DNA of 64,000 nucleotides, taken from NCBI RefSeq assembly GCF_050436995.1, contig NC_134756.1, positions 5,084,001 through 5,148,000 on the forward strand. The letters are read 5' to 3'. This stretch comes from Anticarsia gemmatalis (lineage: Eukaryota > Arthropoda > Insecta > Lepidoptera > Erebidae). The notes under the pieces are model-generated. The model did not search any database and had not been told where the DNA came from. It saw only the letters and a program-made list of their open reading frames with translations. The position numbers and the translations under genes are program-made. Shown here one piece after another: positions 11,000-22,344 of this stretch; the stretch's first letter is position 1, and the number at the start of each line of letters is the position of its first letter.

Positions 11000-13900
11000 A
11001 CCTGACCGCTGTTAGGGCGACCAAAGAAATACACGTATTGTACATATTGTAATTCATCACAATCCTAGTCCGGTCTTTTGTAAATAGAAATTGCTTCATA
11101 GCTCATCGTGAGGCTGCAATCTAGGGTGATAACTAAGTCATTAATTTAGGTGAATATACTTACTGTATATTCTTAATTTGCTTTGTAAATAGTAATATAA
11201 TGCTTATTACTTATTAAAACAAATATCCAAAGATTTGAAGATTTAATTTCACTTACCCTGAACCAAATAATAATTAAAAAAATATTTGTGAAGTAAAGCT
11301 TCATAAAAGCTGCTTTAAAATTGATAAATTCACGTAGCCTATTGAACATTCAAGAATATCAAGATGTGTGTACTACAAAGAAACAACTGTCAGTTTACAC
11401 AATTCAGTAACTATAAATAAGTAAATCAACAATTACAATTCTATTGAAAGTGCATAAAAGGATGAAGGGATATGCGTAAGTATCGATAAGAAAATAATGT
11501 TAAGAACAGACAACATAGTCAGTAAATTGTGTAAAAACATTAAGATTTCCATATATTCTCTATCTCTATCTCATAAGGCATAATATGAAGATCCACCTTC
11601 CTTAATTAATATCGGGTCTTATAATCGAACGTAACATTTTCACATTAAAAAAGATTATATTAAAAACATGTATCTGATTTATAAAAGAAATTTTTCTATG
11701 AAAAATAATTTTCTTGATCTACGCCTATGGAAAAAATTCTTGATTTTATGACACGACACGACAATGATTCTTAAAGTCAGAGATGTAAGAAACACATCAA
11801 CGCTATACATATTGTTTAATCCCATGTTCTTAAAATGAGACGAGCCTATTATGCTGCGATACCTTGGGCTGTTAAAGAAAATATTCCAAATAAAGTGTTA
11901 AGGAACTCTAAAAACATTTTTCCGGAGAAATTCTAAGACCGGAGACCGAGATGTCGTAGTCGAGTCGATAGATGCATAATACACATTTTATGAAAATCTT
12001 TACCATGTGAAATTAGGAAAAATTACTCTTATAAACAGCCAGTGCTATACAATCGTATACACCTTCTAGTTCAATCGAACATTTGAAGCTGAAGAAATAA
12101 AAATATTAGGATAAAATTTACAATGTAATGCTTGGTAGGCACTTGGGTCCGCAACTTTCATATCCAGGGTAGGTCTTTAAAATTAACTCAGGAATACCTT
12201 ACTCCCCAGATTCAAAAATTGTTCTGAGCAATCCTGCCCGCGACTTTGTCTACAAGAAAAGATTCCCTAGGATAAAAATATCCTTTGCGTTAATAAAAAT
12301 ATGTAAACTATCTGTGTATGTGTACCAAATGAAATCAAAATCAATTTCGTAGTTTTGGCAAGATTGCATTGAATTGAATAACAAACATAAAAAAATAATT
12401 TACAATATTAGTAGGATAAGCTATGCATTGCCCTCATTTGCTGTTCTAGTTTTAATTCTAAGAACGTGGGATTTCTCTTGATTGGGTGCGACGAAAGAAA
12501 TGATAAATTGTCATCATCTTACGTAATACTGTGGTCTGTGAATCATTTAAAAGTGAAACGTTACCTTAATGGCAACTTCCGAAGGTGTCGGTTACAAATT
12601 GGACAAACCTTTATGTAAATAAGACTATTACCTTCATAAAGATCTATGTTTATATTGAAACTTGCTCTTGGTACACTTATTGAACCATAAGGAAATAAGA
12701 TCCTTGGTAATCTACTTACTTGGTAGCTACTTCATTTAATCTCTGCATCACCCTAAGGTAGACTGGCAGAAAATGCCTTAGGCATTAAGTCCGCCTTTAT
12801 ACAAATTGTATAAGAAGTTTAAATAAATAAATAATTTCTAAGGTTCTTGAGTCATTTAGTCACCTAAAGTCGCCGATTTAGTTCCTAACTAATGTAAAGC
12901 GCTGTTATGACAATTAATTCTGTTACGTTTTCTTTTATGTTTGGTATGGTGAAAAGGACACGTTAGTACATTGAGGCTAACAATGGCTCACATTGATTTA
13001 TTAATCATGTGTTATTTATAAACAAGACACATTTTAAAGCTTTCAATTCTTGAATATCTTGCATCAAAATTCTCGTGATATCGTATTGTATATGTTTGAA
13101 TTTTACTAGATTAATAAAATATTACACTTTGTCTTATGAGTATTAAGTTCCGGTGAATGTCAAAGATGTAATATATTCACAATCAATGCACCAAGTTTAA
13201 TTGATACATATATTATTTACTCTTAAAATGAATAATTATGCTAACAAGTCTTTTTCTAATAAGTTATAAAATGTTAAGAAGTAGGCTACAGTTTTATACT
13301 AGAATTATGTAAGGAGGTAAACCGGAATTGGTTTAAATCGACCTCTAGTTTTGGCGCGTAGCTTAATCCCATTAACATATAAATTCCCACGAACAGGTGA
13401 AATTATTAGAAACGACCGATTGCAGGTAAAATATCAAACACATTGACTAATGTAGGGAGCATCTTTATGAAGCAATAGTTGTTTCAATATCAAAATGACA
13501 TACATTTGAGCTATGACTTCTGTTAATTTATGGAGCATAGTTTCTCGTGTCGTAAACCATTGATGGAATAAATTGCAAAGGCTGTTTTCTGATTGATTTT
13601 CAAATTAGTTGTTGTGAAATTTTAATGAGTTTAGTTCTGTTTTAGTATATTCTCTCATTAAGAATAGAAATGTATCAATTAATTAGCTAGAATGTCTACA
13701 TAATTAAGATTTATAAACTTTTCAAGATTGCTAAGATTCGAACTGTAGAGCCCGTCTTTGCTCCCGTTTGTTCAAGGTGAAATTAAGCTTTAAATTGTTT
13801 TTTTGCTGAAATTCAATCAATGCGAAGTATTTGTTAAAAGCCTTTGTAAACAGAGTATAACTAAAACCTTTCCTATCACATAAAAAGCTCATCAATAAGT

Positions 13901-14855
13901 CAATAAAGATATGCTTCCAAAACACCTTTATGATAATTTTATTGTTAACAGCTGTTTCTTTATTTCGTTGATTTTCTCTCTACACGTTTCTTTATAAGTT
14001 ATTACAAACACTTAATATTACTTTTACACATCATTAGCCCATTTCAAGAGTCTGCATTTATAATGTTATATGCTTGTTTAAAGTAGTTTATGTGCATAAA
14101 TAAACCTATCATATTGATCTTAGAAGGATGTTTGACATGTCTTGCTTCAGATTAAATTAGTAATTAAAAACAAATTACCTTTCCCACGATCTAAATTCTT
14201 TTCAGCATATACGTTTTTACCCGTCATGTTATGAAACTACTGCCGGTGACATTTTAATCAATTAGCTAATGCGTTTGAATGGATTATTAAGTCACAAATT
14301 TTGTGGTTCGAAGTCAGACAGCTTAAAACCATAGTCATACCTAAAACAACACTCAATACCAGTATATTTATTTTATTGGTGCATTGGGATGAGAATAAAA
14401 TTTAATTTGACTACAGAGTATGACCTAATTATTCACACATAATTATACACGAATACTTAAAACTAGGCACATACCAACTTATTATATACTACAATATAAA
14501 AGTTTAACAAGCAGTCAGTAACCTTGATTGTCACTGAAAAGCGATAAATCTGTAAAATAAAGATCCAAATTCAAAGCTTTCAAAATATAGATTATACTCG
14601 TATTAATGGCCGTTGATTTCAGCCTTGATGTTTATTTTAACATATTTTAATGTGAAGCAACTAACTAAGCAACGTGACAGATGTTTTCTAGACCTTTGAT
14701 AGTTTCCCTTGCATAATCATAGAAAACGGCATCTTAACGAGATCAGTACAAAAATTAACATATTATTTTTTAGCATCCGTGACGTATAGGACTCAGCGAT
14801 GCCCGCTCGAGTTGACTTTAATGTATTCATAGGCGTTGTTGGACAGAGCGACTTG
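11000..14855. other. 3' UTR and intergenic region between the two paralogues
   Basis: AT-rich, no convincing coding frame. Around 12742-12834 there is a remnant resembling the 3' end of a non-LTR retrotransposon (listed separately). The short minus frame at 13731-13925 has no family features and is treated as chance. Confidence 0.5.
12742..12834 (+). repeat. Remnant of a non-LTR retrotransposon 3' end
   Basis: GTAGACTGGCAGAAAATGCC and GGCATTAAGTCCGCC, then a TTTAAATAAATAAATAA tail. This layout matches a 3' tail often seen in lepidopteran LINE copies. No coding sequence of the element is left, and no target duplication could be assigned. Confidence 0.5.
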
Positions 14856-14863
14856 TATAAATA
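14856..14863 (+). promoter_or_regulatory. TATA box of the second Pro/Val-repeat gene
   Basis: TATAAATA with an initiator-like TCACATCA about 27-32 bases downstream (14881-14888). The 5' UTR then carries GCGATTAGCTA just before the ATG, a string also present at the same place in the paralogue at 9799. Confidence 0.7.
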
Positions 14864-14961
14864 TGTGGTGCCGTTCGATGTCACATCATAACAAACCGAC
14901 ACTCGGAAGGGAAAACAACTACCAATTTTTGGCTGGCTTAAAAGCGATTAGCTATAAGCCA

Positions 14962-16350
14962 TGGCATTTGTAGTAAGTAGATGATATGACATCAAATGAA
15001 AATACAGTTTAATAGTTAAAATAGATCATTTACTAAAATATCCATCAATTGTTACAGGTTAAGATACTCTTCGTGTCAGCGCTTGTGTACAGCGCAAACG
15101 CCGGATTTTTGTCTGGCCATAATTCTGGTCACCATGACAGTCACCACGATAGCCATCACTCCAACCATGACTCATTCCTGTCTTCCGCTTTGAATTCTCC
15201 GTCGGCTTCGTTCGGACCACCCTCGCAAACCTATGGACCTCCCGCGCCGCCAGCACAAATCCACCACCACCACCACGCACCCGCTCCTGCCGTTACTGTT
15301 CATGAACACACAGTAATCGAAGACCACGGACCGGTGCACGCTGCTGCTTCCCTTCCTGGTATCGGTGGTATCGCAGCTGCCAGCATCCTCCACGGTAGCA
15401 ACATTGCTGGCCCAAGTGAACAACACTACTCTTCTGGAATTGGACACAGCCACGGCCATGGCCACGGTCACAGTCACGGACCAATCAGTGCTGGTATCAG
15501 CCACAGCCACGGATCTATCAGCGGTGGTATCAGCAACGGACACGGATCCATCGGCGGCAGCATCAGCCACGGACACGGATCAATTGGCGGTGGTATCGGC
15601 CACGGAATCAGCGGACCTGGAGCCATTTCCAGCGGTCCCATCATTGGTGGATCCATCTCGGGTGGATCAGGACCTCTTCTATCTGGACCTGGATCTCTCA
15701 TCTCTGGACCTGGATCCTACGGCTCTGGTTCCATCAGTGGACCTGGCATTGGTCTTCCCGCTACTGACTTGTCTGCACCCGCTCCATCTGGTGTGTCTGA
15801 AGGCAGCCTCATCCTTGACTCGACCCTTCCCGGAGCTTCTGGCCAGGTCATCGGATCTACTGCTACTGTTGGAAACCCAAGGGTGATCGGCACCACTGTT
15901 ACTGTCGGCCGTCCCGAGGCTGCTGCTACTAGATACGAACTGCAGTCCGTCGTACAGAATGTCGTCCGCCGTATCCCGATTGAGGTGACTCGCCACATCC
16001 AGGTTGCTGTTCCCCAGCCCGTGCCTGTGCCCGTCCGCCAAGAAGTCAAGGTGCCCGTACCTCAGCCTTACCCAGTGCACGTCGATGTTGTCAAACATGT
16101 GCCATACCCCGTGTACAAGACCGAGCACGTGGCTGTCGAGAGGCCAGTTCCAGTGGAGGTTGTGAAGGAAGTCCCCGTTGAGGTCATCAAGAAGGTGCAC
16201 GTGCCCGTCGACAGGCCATACGAAGTGATCAAGAAGGTCCACGTACCCATTGAGAAGCACGTGGAGGTCCCAGTGGCGGTCTGGAAGCCGTACCCACTCC
16301 ACATCATCAAGCACGTCACCCACTACAAGAAGAAGAGCTGCTGCTGGTAA
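14962..16350 (+). CDS. Cuticle-like secreted protein, His/Gly-rich with Pro/Val-repeat C-terminus
   Basis: Two exons: 14962-14973 (MAFV, donor GTAAGT) and 15058-16350 after TGTTACAG, phase 0, 434 residues. The signal peptide ends near residue 19 (ANA|GFL). Mature order: a His-rich head (SGHH, DSHH, then HHHHH after PPAPPAQ), Ser/His/Gly repeats of the SHGHGSIGGG type, Gly/Pro-rich SGPGS units, then a longer and better-ordered C-terminal domain with VPVPVRQEVKVPVPQPYPV, VPVEVVKEVPVEV and KKVHVP motifs, ending KKKSCCW. The Pro/Val domain aligns by eye with that of the gene 4 kb upstream, and exon design, TATA box and a 5' UTR motif also agree, so the two are tandem paralogues. The role is inferred to be structural, in cuticle. 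An AATATA at 16469-16474 followed by a T/G-rich stretch may be the polyadenylation site. Confidence 0.88.
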
Positions 16351-17845
16351 GGCAGTCACTGAGCTTTAACCGGCTGGTGTCGTGCCAGCAACAGTCGTGA
16401 TCATACCAAATAGTCAATAGAATTGTAAATACTTTGATAGTCATTAGTTTGTACATGTAAATAGATGAAAATATAGAACGTATTGTTTTACAAATGATGT
16501 TTTGTGTTTTATTGTTTTTATTTTGAAACAATTACCGTTAGGAGGAATATTAATCCTTCTGAAACTAGGTCACTACATTGCTTAGCAATATTAGGAAGAC
16601 ATAACAAAAGAAAGGAAGAAAAATCATTTAAAATAATTTAAATATAGTTAAATGCTCATCCTTCTTTATATTCTTATCGCCAAGAAGGAAGATGATCTTT
16701 AACAAAAAAACCTTATTTAAAGTTACCTTAACCAGCTGCAATGTTAAAATTATAATCATAACAGAATTAAACAGTAGTGATAAGCTCAATAAACGACAAG
16801 GAAATAATAATTGGTTACGCACAAAATTAATGGCCTTAAAGTGTTCACTAAATCAAAACTGGTTTCTGAGGCAATCATTTCATAATACCATAACCTATAA
16901 TAAAGCCGTAGCAACAATATACTTAATAGGCATTTTAGAGAAAGTTATTTACCCCTAGTTCTGGGTTAATCGATTACAATGTACCTGGGATTAGGCCGAT
17001 CGTCAATCATATTATGATTTAATCTACTTAAAATTCACTAATACAAATCGAACGAGAGTGAAACCAGATTACATAATAGGTATAGTCTATAAATTATGTT
17101 AATTTTAACCAGATGTGAAATAATCAGAGGTGTTGCAACACATCGGAACTGAGATGTCGTGGAATATTTGGTTTGACTACATTATACTTAATCAAATAGT
17201 ATACGATTGATTTGTATTAGACTAGCATTTGCCTGCCACTATGCTCGCATGCAGCTGGCCCATGTTCTGCCCCAGGATAAAATATTTTGCAGTTCTATTG
17301 TAAAAGCTTGATAGACAAAAGAAAAGATGAATTTACTTCAGCGTATTAGTGCGCAATACCTAATATGCACTTGGTTATGGCTTTTACTTTTTCCATAGTT
17401 AAAATAACAGTTTTCTAAATTTATTGCACCTCTATCCAAGCTTCAAACATTACTCATCACAAACGAACATCTTTATACTATTAGTATAAATGTAGATATT
17501 ACATCTCATCCGATAATAAATTAAATTATTATCTGATATAATCCGAAGTAGCATTATTTAAAAATTTTGTTCGTCTAAGGAAGTTCTTATGTAATAGTAT
17601 TCCGCCATCGCAGATGCGTCTCCACCAACGCAATAGATAAAGAATTATCAGCGCCTTTGTCGTATTTCCAAAGAACTATGTTTGTTATGTGTCCTTAAAT
17701 TTTATGTCAAATGGATGGAACGACAATGCAACTGTTTGAATGACTACTGTTTAACTGATTATATTAATTAAGTTAATTTATCTAAAGCTATAAAATTTAC
17801 TTTCTTACATTAATCTAAATATACCCATATAACTAATTGACTGAT

Positions 17846-17960
17846 CCCTGGTTTCTGAGGTACATTTAGCGGTAGTTTATCTACTAAACAGCGTTTAAAC
17901 TCATATAAAAAAACGCTATTGATTAGATAAACTACTGCTAAATGTACTCAGAAACCGGGG
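17846..17960. mobile_element. Hairpin MITE
   Basis: The left arm (CCCTGGTTTCTGAGGTACAT, continuing through AGCGGTAGTTTATCTA) and the right arm (its near-complement ending ACTCAGAAACCGGGG) form inverted repeats of about 37 bp around an AT-rich centre of about 40 bp. No coding capacity. Target duplication unclear, so the superfamily is left open. Confidence 0.75.
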
Positions 17961-18094
17961 GTAGGTGATCTATCATCCCACAGCCCAAACTACTAAACAG
18001 ATCAGACTGTAATTAATTGATATGTTTTGATGAATTCTACTCCCAAGGGGATAAAATAGGAAATGAAAATTTGTATGAAAATTCTGCCCTAAGT

Positions 18095-18125
18095 CACAAA
18101 CCACGCCGACGAAGTCGCGGTTAAA
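18095..18125 (+). repeat. Degraded Helitron-like 3' end
   Basis: CACGCCGACGAAGTCGCGG resembles the terminal hairpin of a common lepidopteran repeat, but the CTAG end and the 5' part cannot be recognised with certainty. Confidence 0.35.
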
Positions 18126-18616
18126 AGTTAAGTTATAAGAACAATAAACTAGTCTCGAGTCAAATTTTCTCCGAAAGATGGAAACAAACTAAGATGCACA
18201 GCGGAACTTATGTGCAATGAGAAAATAATTGAAAGGTTATAATAATAATAAATAAGTAAAAAAAAAATCACTGCATATAACACCCGTTGTTTAGTTTAAT
18301 ATTAGACAGAAACAAATAATGAACTTAGGTAACTTCTTGTACATTATTCACAACGAAAGGCTCTTTCTTAGGCGTTGCTGAAAACACTATTAAGGAGTGA
18401 TCATTATATTACCTTATGCCAACTTTATTAATACATTTTAAATGCGTTACGATATACGAGAGTACTGACTGTAGAAAAATATTCCTCTACAGTTATTCAT
18501 GCAAAATTTATGGATAACTACTGGAATATCGGCAGACGATAGTAATAGAAGATCGCCAGTTTCGACAATGCACGTTTACCAAAATTATTAATATTTTATT
18601 AAATACCATATACTGT

Positions 18617-19065
18617 GGCATCTTCAGCAGCCTAGTCGGTAGGGCATACGGCAGTCGCTCACGAGGTCCTGGGTTCAATTCCCGAATCGTGCAAAGTGCT
18701 CAGTAAGCACTGTTAATGCTTTTGTTCGATCGTTCGTCGTATGGTTAGTGGTCAATCTAGTGTCAAAATTGTTTAGGCCGCCCGAGAGGCCTTTGACGTG
18801 GCTTAACGATTGTTATCTTAGTGACAACAGCCGGGACCGATTTTTTACGTGCCCTTCGAAGCACGGAGACGCCCAGCTCAAATATCACTATGCGGTCACC
18901 CATCTATGGAATCACCGCGCCAGGGGTTGCTTAACCCACAGAATGTTTAACGACCGGTGAGCGCAACTGGCTAAGGGCGCCTAAACTTTGTTAATGCTGA
19001 AACAGCGGGTGTATTTTGTACATCTCAGCCTACACCTTCGGGTATTCTCTGTAATAGACGTGACG
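18617..19065 (+). mobile_element. tRNA-derived SINE with a conserved 5S-like domain
   Basis: The head (about 18617-18690) reads like a degenerate tRNA with an A box (TAGTCGGTAGG) and a B box (GGTTCAATTCC), the internal RNA polymerase III promoter. The body holds GGGACCGA, then ACGTGCCCTTCGAAGCACGG, then GCGGTCACCCATC, an arrangement recurrent in insect SINE bodies. The last part, on the opposite strand, resembles the GGATGGGTGACCGC segment of 5S rRNA. A functional tRNA gene is unlikely, because the acceptor arms do not pair and non-tRNA sequence follows directly. The right boundary is approximate. Confidence 0.7.
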
Positions 19066-20916
19066 TGTAAAAAAGGTGCTACAACAAGCACACTTAAACC
19101 TTATGTTACAAATCTATGAACATTTTATATACGACTTGGAACTAACTTAATCATATAATCACAGATTTGTTAAAGTTAAGAAATAAGACACGAAACATTT
19201 TTTATATAATTATGCGATGCTACCTAGATCTGTAACTGGTATTCTCAAATTAATGGACATTATTGACTAATATTTTACTTTCAACTAGATGACTTTAACT
19301 AAGATATTATACATAATGCATCACGGCCATTTAGCGGATATTGTTTTAACATTTAGAATCTGTGGTAATAAGATGCTTTGAAAACTGTAAACTTTCCGAA
19401 TAATTAACTGCGAATTTAAACCAAAACGTCGCATTGAGCAATAAATTAACGTAAACTGTAGTCAGACACAATCGAATGCATGTAAATAAGTTAACGTAAT
19501 CATTTCATTAGTCTAGCTTTAGTTAAGCAAACTACTAATATAGAGTTCTAGGTTACACGTGTACTTTTGTTAAGAAACTCTACATAGCTCATAGAAGAGT
19601 CGCAGGGAAATTTAAAATCATGCTCTTCACACATATGATTCAAGGTTGAATCTTAATGGTACTTACACAATGGCATATTATGTGTTCACATAAAAAAATG
19701 TTTTACGTGTGACTTAAAACCCATGATCTGTACCATAATTCTCTACCACTATTTTTTACCAACAACAGGTTAGCTCAGGCAGCCTAGGCAGCTAGGCTCG
19801 ACAAATATTGTATGGCACAAGCGGTTCAGCGCCTCCAGCGGGCGTCTTAGGAACTATTTTGGCAGTACATTTTAAATATCAAATTCTTGATAGGTACTCG
19901 ATGGTACGCAACAGTTTACATTATAATATTGTAGGTCTGTTTAATAACTTTAGATTATACGGACAAGTTTATTCTTTTCTATATAGAAACGAAATGGACT
20001 GTCATTTGAATTCTCTATCTGATTGTTGTAGAGATAAGAAGATAAAAATCTTTGGAATACATTATTGGTTTTAATTTATTTATATCTTGATTCATAAACT
20101 GGATGAATGAAAGCTACGCTTAGTGGTATAAATGAAGGCAATTTTATCATAAAACTATGCAGTTCATTATGATGGTAGGTACTCGATGTGTGATAAAACG
20201 CAGATGGTAGAAGAAGTTTGATTCTGCTCATAACTTTTTCAATAAAGGTATTTCAAGTTTAACAAAAGCTACCGTCTCACAACTTACTGCTGCGTTTTTG
20301 TTATCATCATTCAACAGTTTTTCAGAGGTTTATGTACTTCAGTAATTAACAGTGACGTAATCGTTTTATATAATTCAGATGATAATATTCAGCCTAACAC
20401 ATCTGTTAAATATTTAAAACTTTATTTTAACATAACACTTTTCTAATCATTATTAATTTGACAGCTTATCTTATCTGATTTCTATCTGATATTATTTATA
20501 TCGACATTTTAGTGTCAGGACGGGTCATTAAGATATAGATTTTATTATTTAGTCGATTCATAAGGAGCTTTTAAGCAGGCTTTAAAAAAGATGTCAGTGA
20601 TTTTTAATCCTCATTTGTAGTTAAGGTGTTGGGCGAGAAGGACTTCTTTTCGCATAAAAGTATAAGAAATTGTTATCAATTAATACACACACACACGTAT
20701 AACCGTATATTGCCATAGGTCGAAAGCTAAAGTTGATATATAGAACCACTCATAACAACCTACACCTAACAAAGTGTCTTAAGGATTAATTATACGATAA
20801 TCTAACATTATGCAAATTTTTGTTTTGTAGTGTGCTTATTCATTGTTCTGATGAATAAAATAAATAACAATAACATTCCATTGTTTGGTTAGTTCCCAAT
20901 TCCACTTTTTTAACCT

Positions 20917-20993
20917 GTTGCTGGGCAAGGATCTTTTTCTGAACGAAGGTCGGGTTATGCCTTAAGTCCACTTCGCGGGTTGGGGTTAATTAC
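20917..20993 (-). repeat. Fragment of a dispersed SINE/LINE-tail repeat
   Basis: TGCTGGGCAAGGATC followed by TTAAGTCCACTTCGCGGGTT is the reverse form of a repeat whose other copies here are at about 35719-35782 (same orientation), 41925-42030 and 47670-47766. The copies share the motifs CACTTGGCCAGCGTGGTGGA and AGTGGGACAGTAATGGG in various states of decay. Confidence 0.5.
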
Positions 20994-21696
20994 AAAGTTA
21001 TTTACAGTTTTCATTTTATATTTTATCCGTCGCTTGTTTTAATTAAACCACTATGATGTTCGGTAACTAAAACATGTTTAATGTAAACAGTTGATTGAAA
21101 TGTGCATTACAGTACCTATAATTGGTTAAAAATCCTTTACCGTTTTTACGCATCTATTGTCTGTTTTTACTCACTTAACAAGTTAAGTCATAGGTGAAAC
21201 TAGATTGCCGTAATAGCTTGTAAACCATGTAATCTTTAATCAAGTTATCAAGCCGGAAGAGATTATAGAGTATCGGGCCTTCAATCAATGGAGGGTAATA
21301 AACGTCTTCTACAAGCCATTAGTATAACTCAAACAGTCAGTATTCAAAGCTATTAGTGGTCGGACAACTGTGTCTTAGCGATTTAAAGCCCTTTGAACAC
21401 ATTTTATAGGAAAATTGTTTCTTTAATAATGGGATTTAGAGGCGCAATCTTATTTGTCTCGCTTCTAATCTAGCTCTATGAAGATTGATACTGGTCTGAA
21501 AATACGTTGATTTTCACAGTGTTCACTACTTCAGCCTACGGCGGACAATATAGTTACGCAGTGTCGACAGTTGTTACCAAAAATTGTAAATATCTATTTA
21601 TTCAAAAAGGATAATTGCTTAGTTCAAAAACAAGATTTTAATTGATCAATCGTAAACTTTGGCGTATATCACGTGGGATCGCATCGCATATGAACA

Positions 21697-21704
21697 TATA
21701 AAAG
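21697..21704 (+). promoter_or_regulatory. Possible distal TATA box of the third Pro/Val gene
   Basis: TATAAAAG in a typical core-promoter setting. A transcript starting near 21725 could splice to the strong acceptor TTTCTAATTTCAG ending at 22289, directly ahead of the 5' UTR of the gene at 22345. Competes with the proximal TATA box at 22261. Confidence 0.35.
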
Positions 21705-22260
21705 CAGAGAAATAAAAGTTACGAATCATAATAAATAGTGGATTGTGCACGCGACTAAACGTTGTATAAAGCTGCTATAAAATTTTATGAAACAAATAAA
21801 ATAAGTTATTTTAATTAACTGTGACAAAGTTAACAAAAGAGGTACTTTATTTGTTTATTTGGCATTGTTGTATTTGGTGCTTTCTTGTATGCTTTGGAAA
21901 TGGAATGCTTTTCAGTGCTGGCTTTGCTTAAGGACAATATAACGCTTTAAGGTACTGTTAATATGAGTAATTAATGAAAATAATTCTATTCTTTCACTAA
22001 GATATTTTAAAGCAAAGTGTTTGATGTTAAACGCAAATTTGTGAATTGCATGAAACAAAAAAGAATTCATTCCTTCAATGTTGGTAATTTTTTATTTGTC
22101 AACCAGGTTACACGTGTATCAAAAGATAATTATTCAGATCAATACTTTTACAAAAACAAAGGTAGTTTCTATTTCCTTGACCAGTGTAATCAATGTGACA
22201 TCTTAGCTGCAAGATATTACGTATATTTTAGAATATTTAAATATATAAAGACGCACGTTG

Positions 22261-22268
22261 TATAAATA
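22261..22268 (+). promoter_or_regulatory. Proximal TATA box of the third Pro/Val gene
   Basis: TATAAATA, identical to those of the genes at 9799 and 14962, with TTCAGG at the expected initiator distance (A at 22288). The same TTCAG could instead be a splice acceptor for a distal first exon. Confidence 0.5.
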
Positions 22269-22344
22269 TGTAGTTGTTTCTAATTTCAGGGCAGACGGAA
22301 CACTGCAGCCATACAGTCACATAGCCAGAGGGAAATCCGTAGCC

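Larger units (their letters stand above)
16351..22260. other. Long intergenic region with repeats
   Basis: No host gene is supported. Recognisable contents are a hairpin MITE at 17846-17960, a degraded Helitron-type 3' end near 18095-18125, a tRNA-derived SINE at 18617-19065 and a retroelement-like fragment at 20917-20993. A second TATA-like site (TATAAAAG, 21697-21704) lies upstream of the next gene. Open frames at 16692-16958, 19808-20074 and 22017-22265 lack any support. Confidence 0.5.

Noticed and set aside
15172..16359. Several overlapping open frames on both strands over the second Pro/Val gene
   Set aside because: Shadows created by GC-rich repeat codons lacking stops. None has a start or splice context.
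18617..18690. Possible tRNA gene (A and B boxes, GGTTCAATTCC)
   Set aside because: The acceptor stem does not pair and the sequence runs straight into a SINE body.
18748..18960. 70-codon open frame
   Set aside because: Lies entirely in the conserved body of the SINE.
19808..20074. 88-codon open frame
   Set aside because: No start context, splice signals or family motif.
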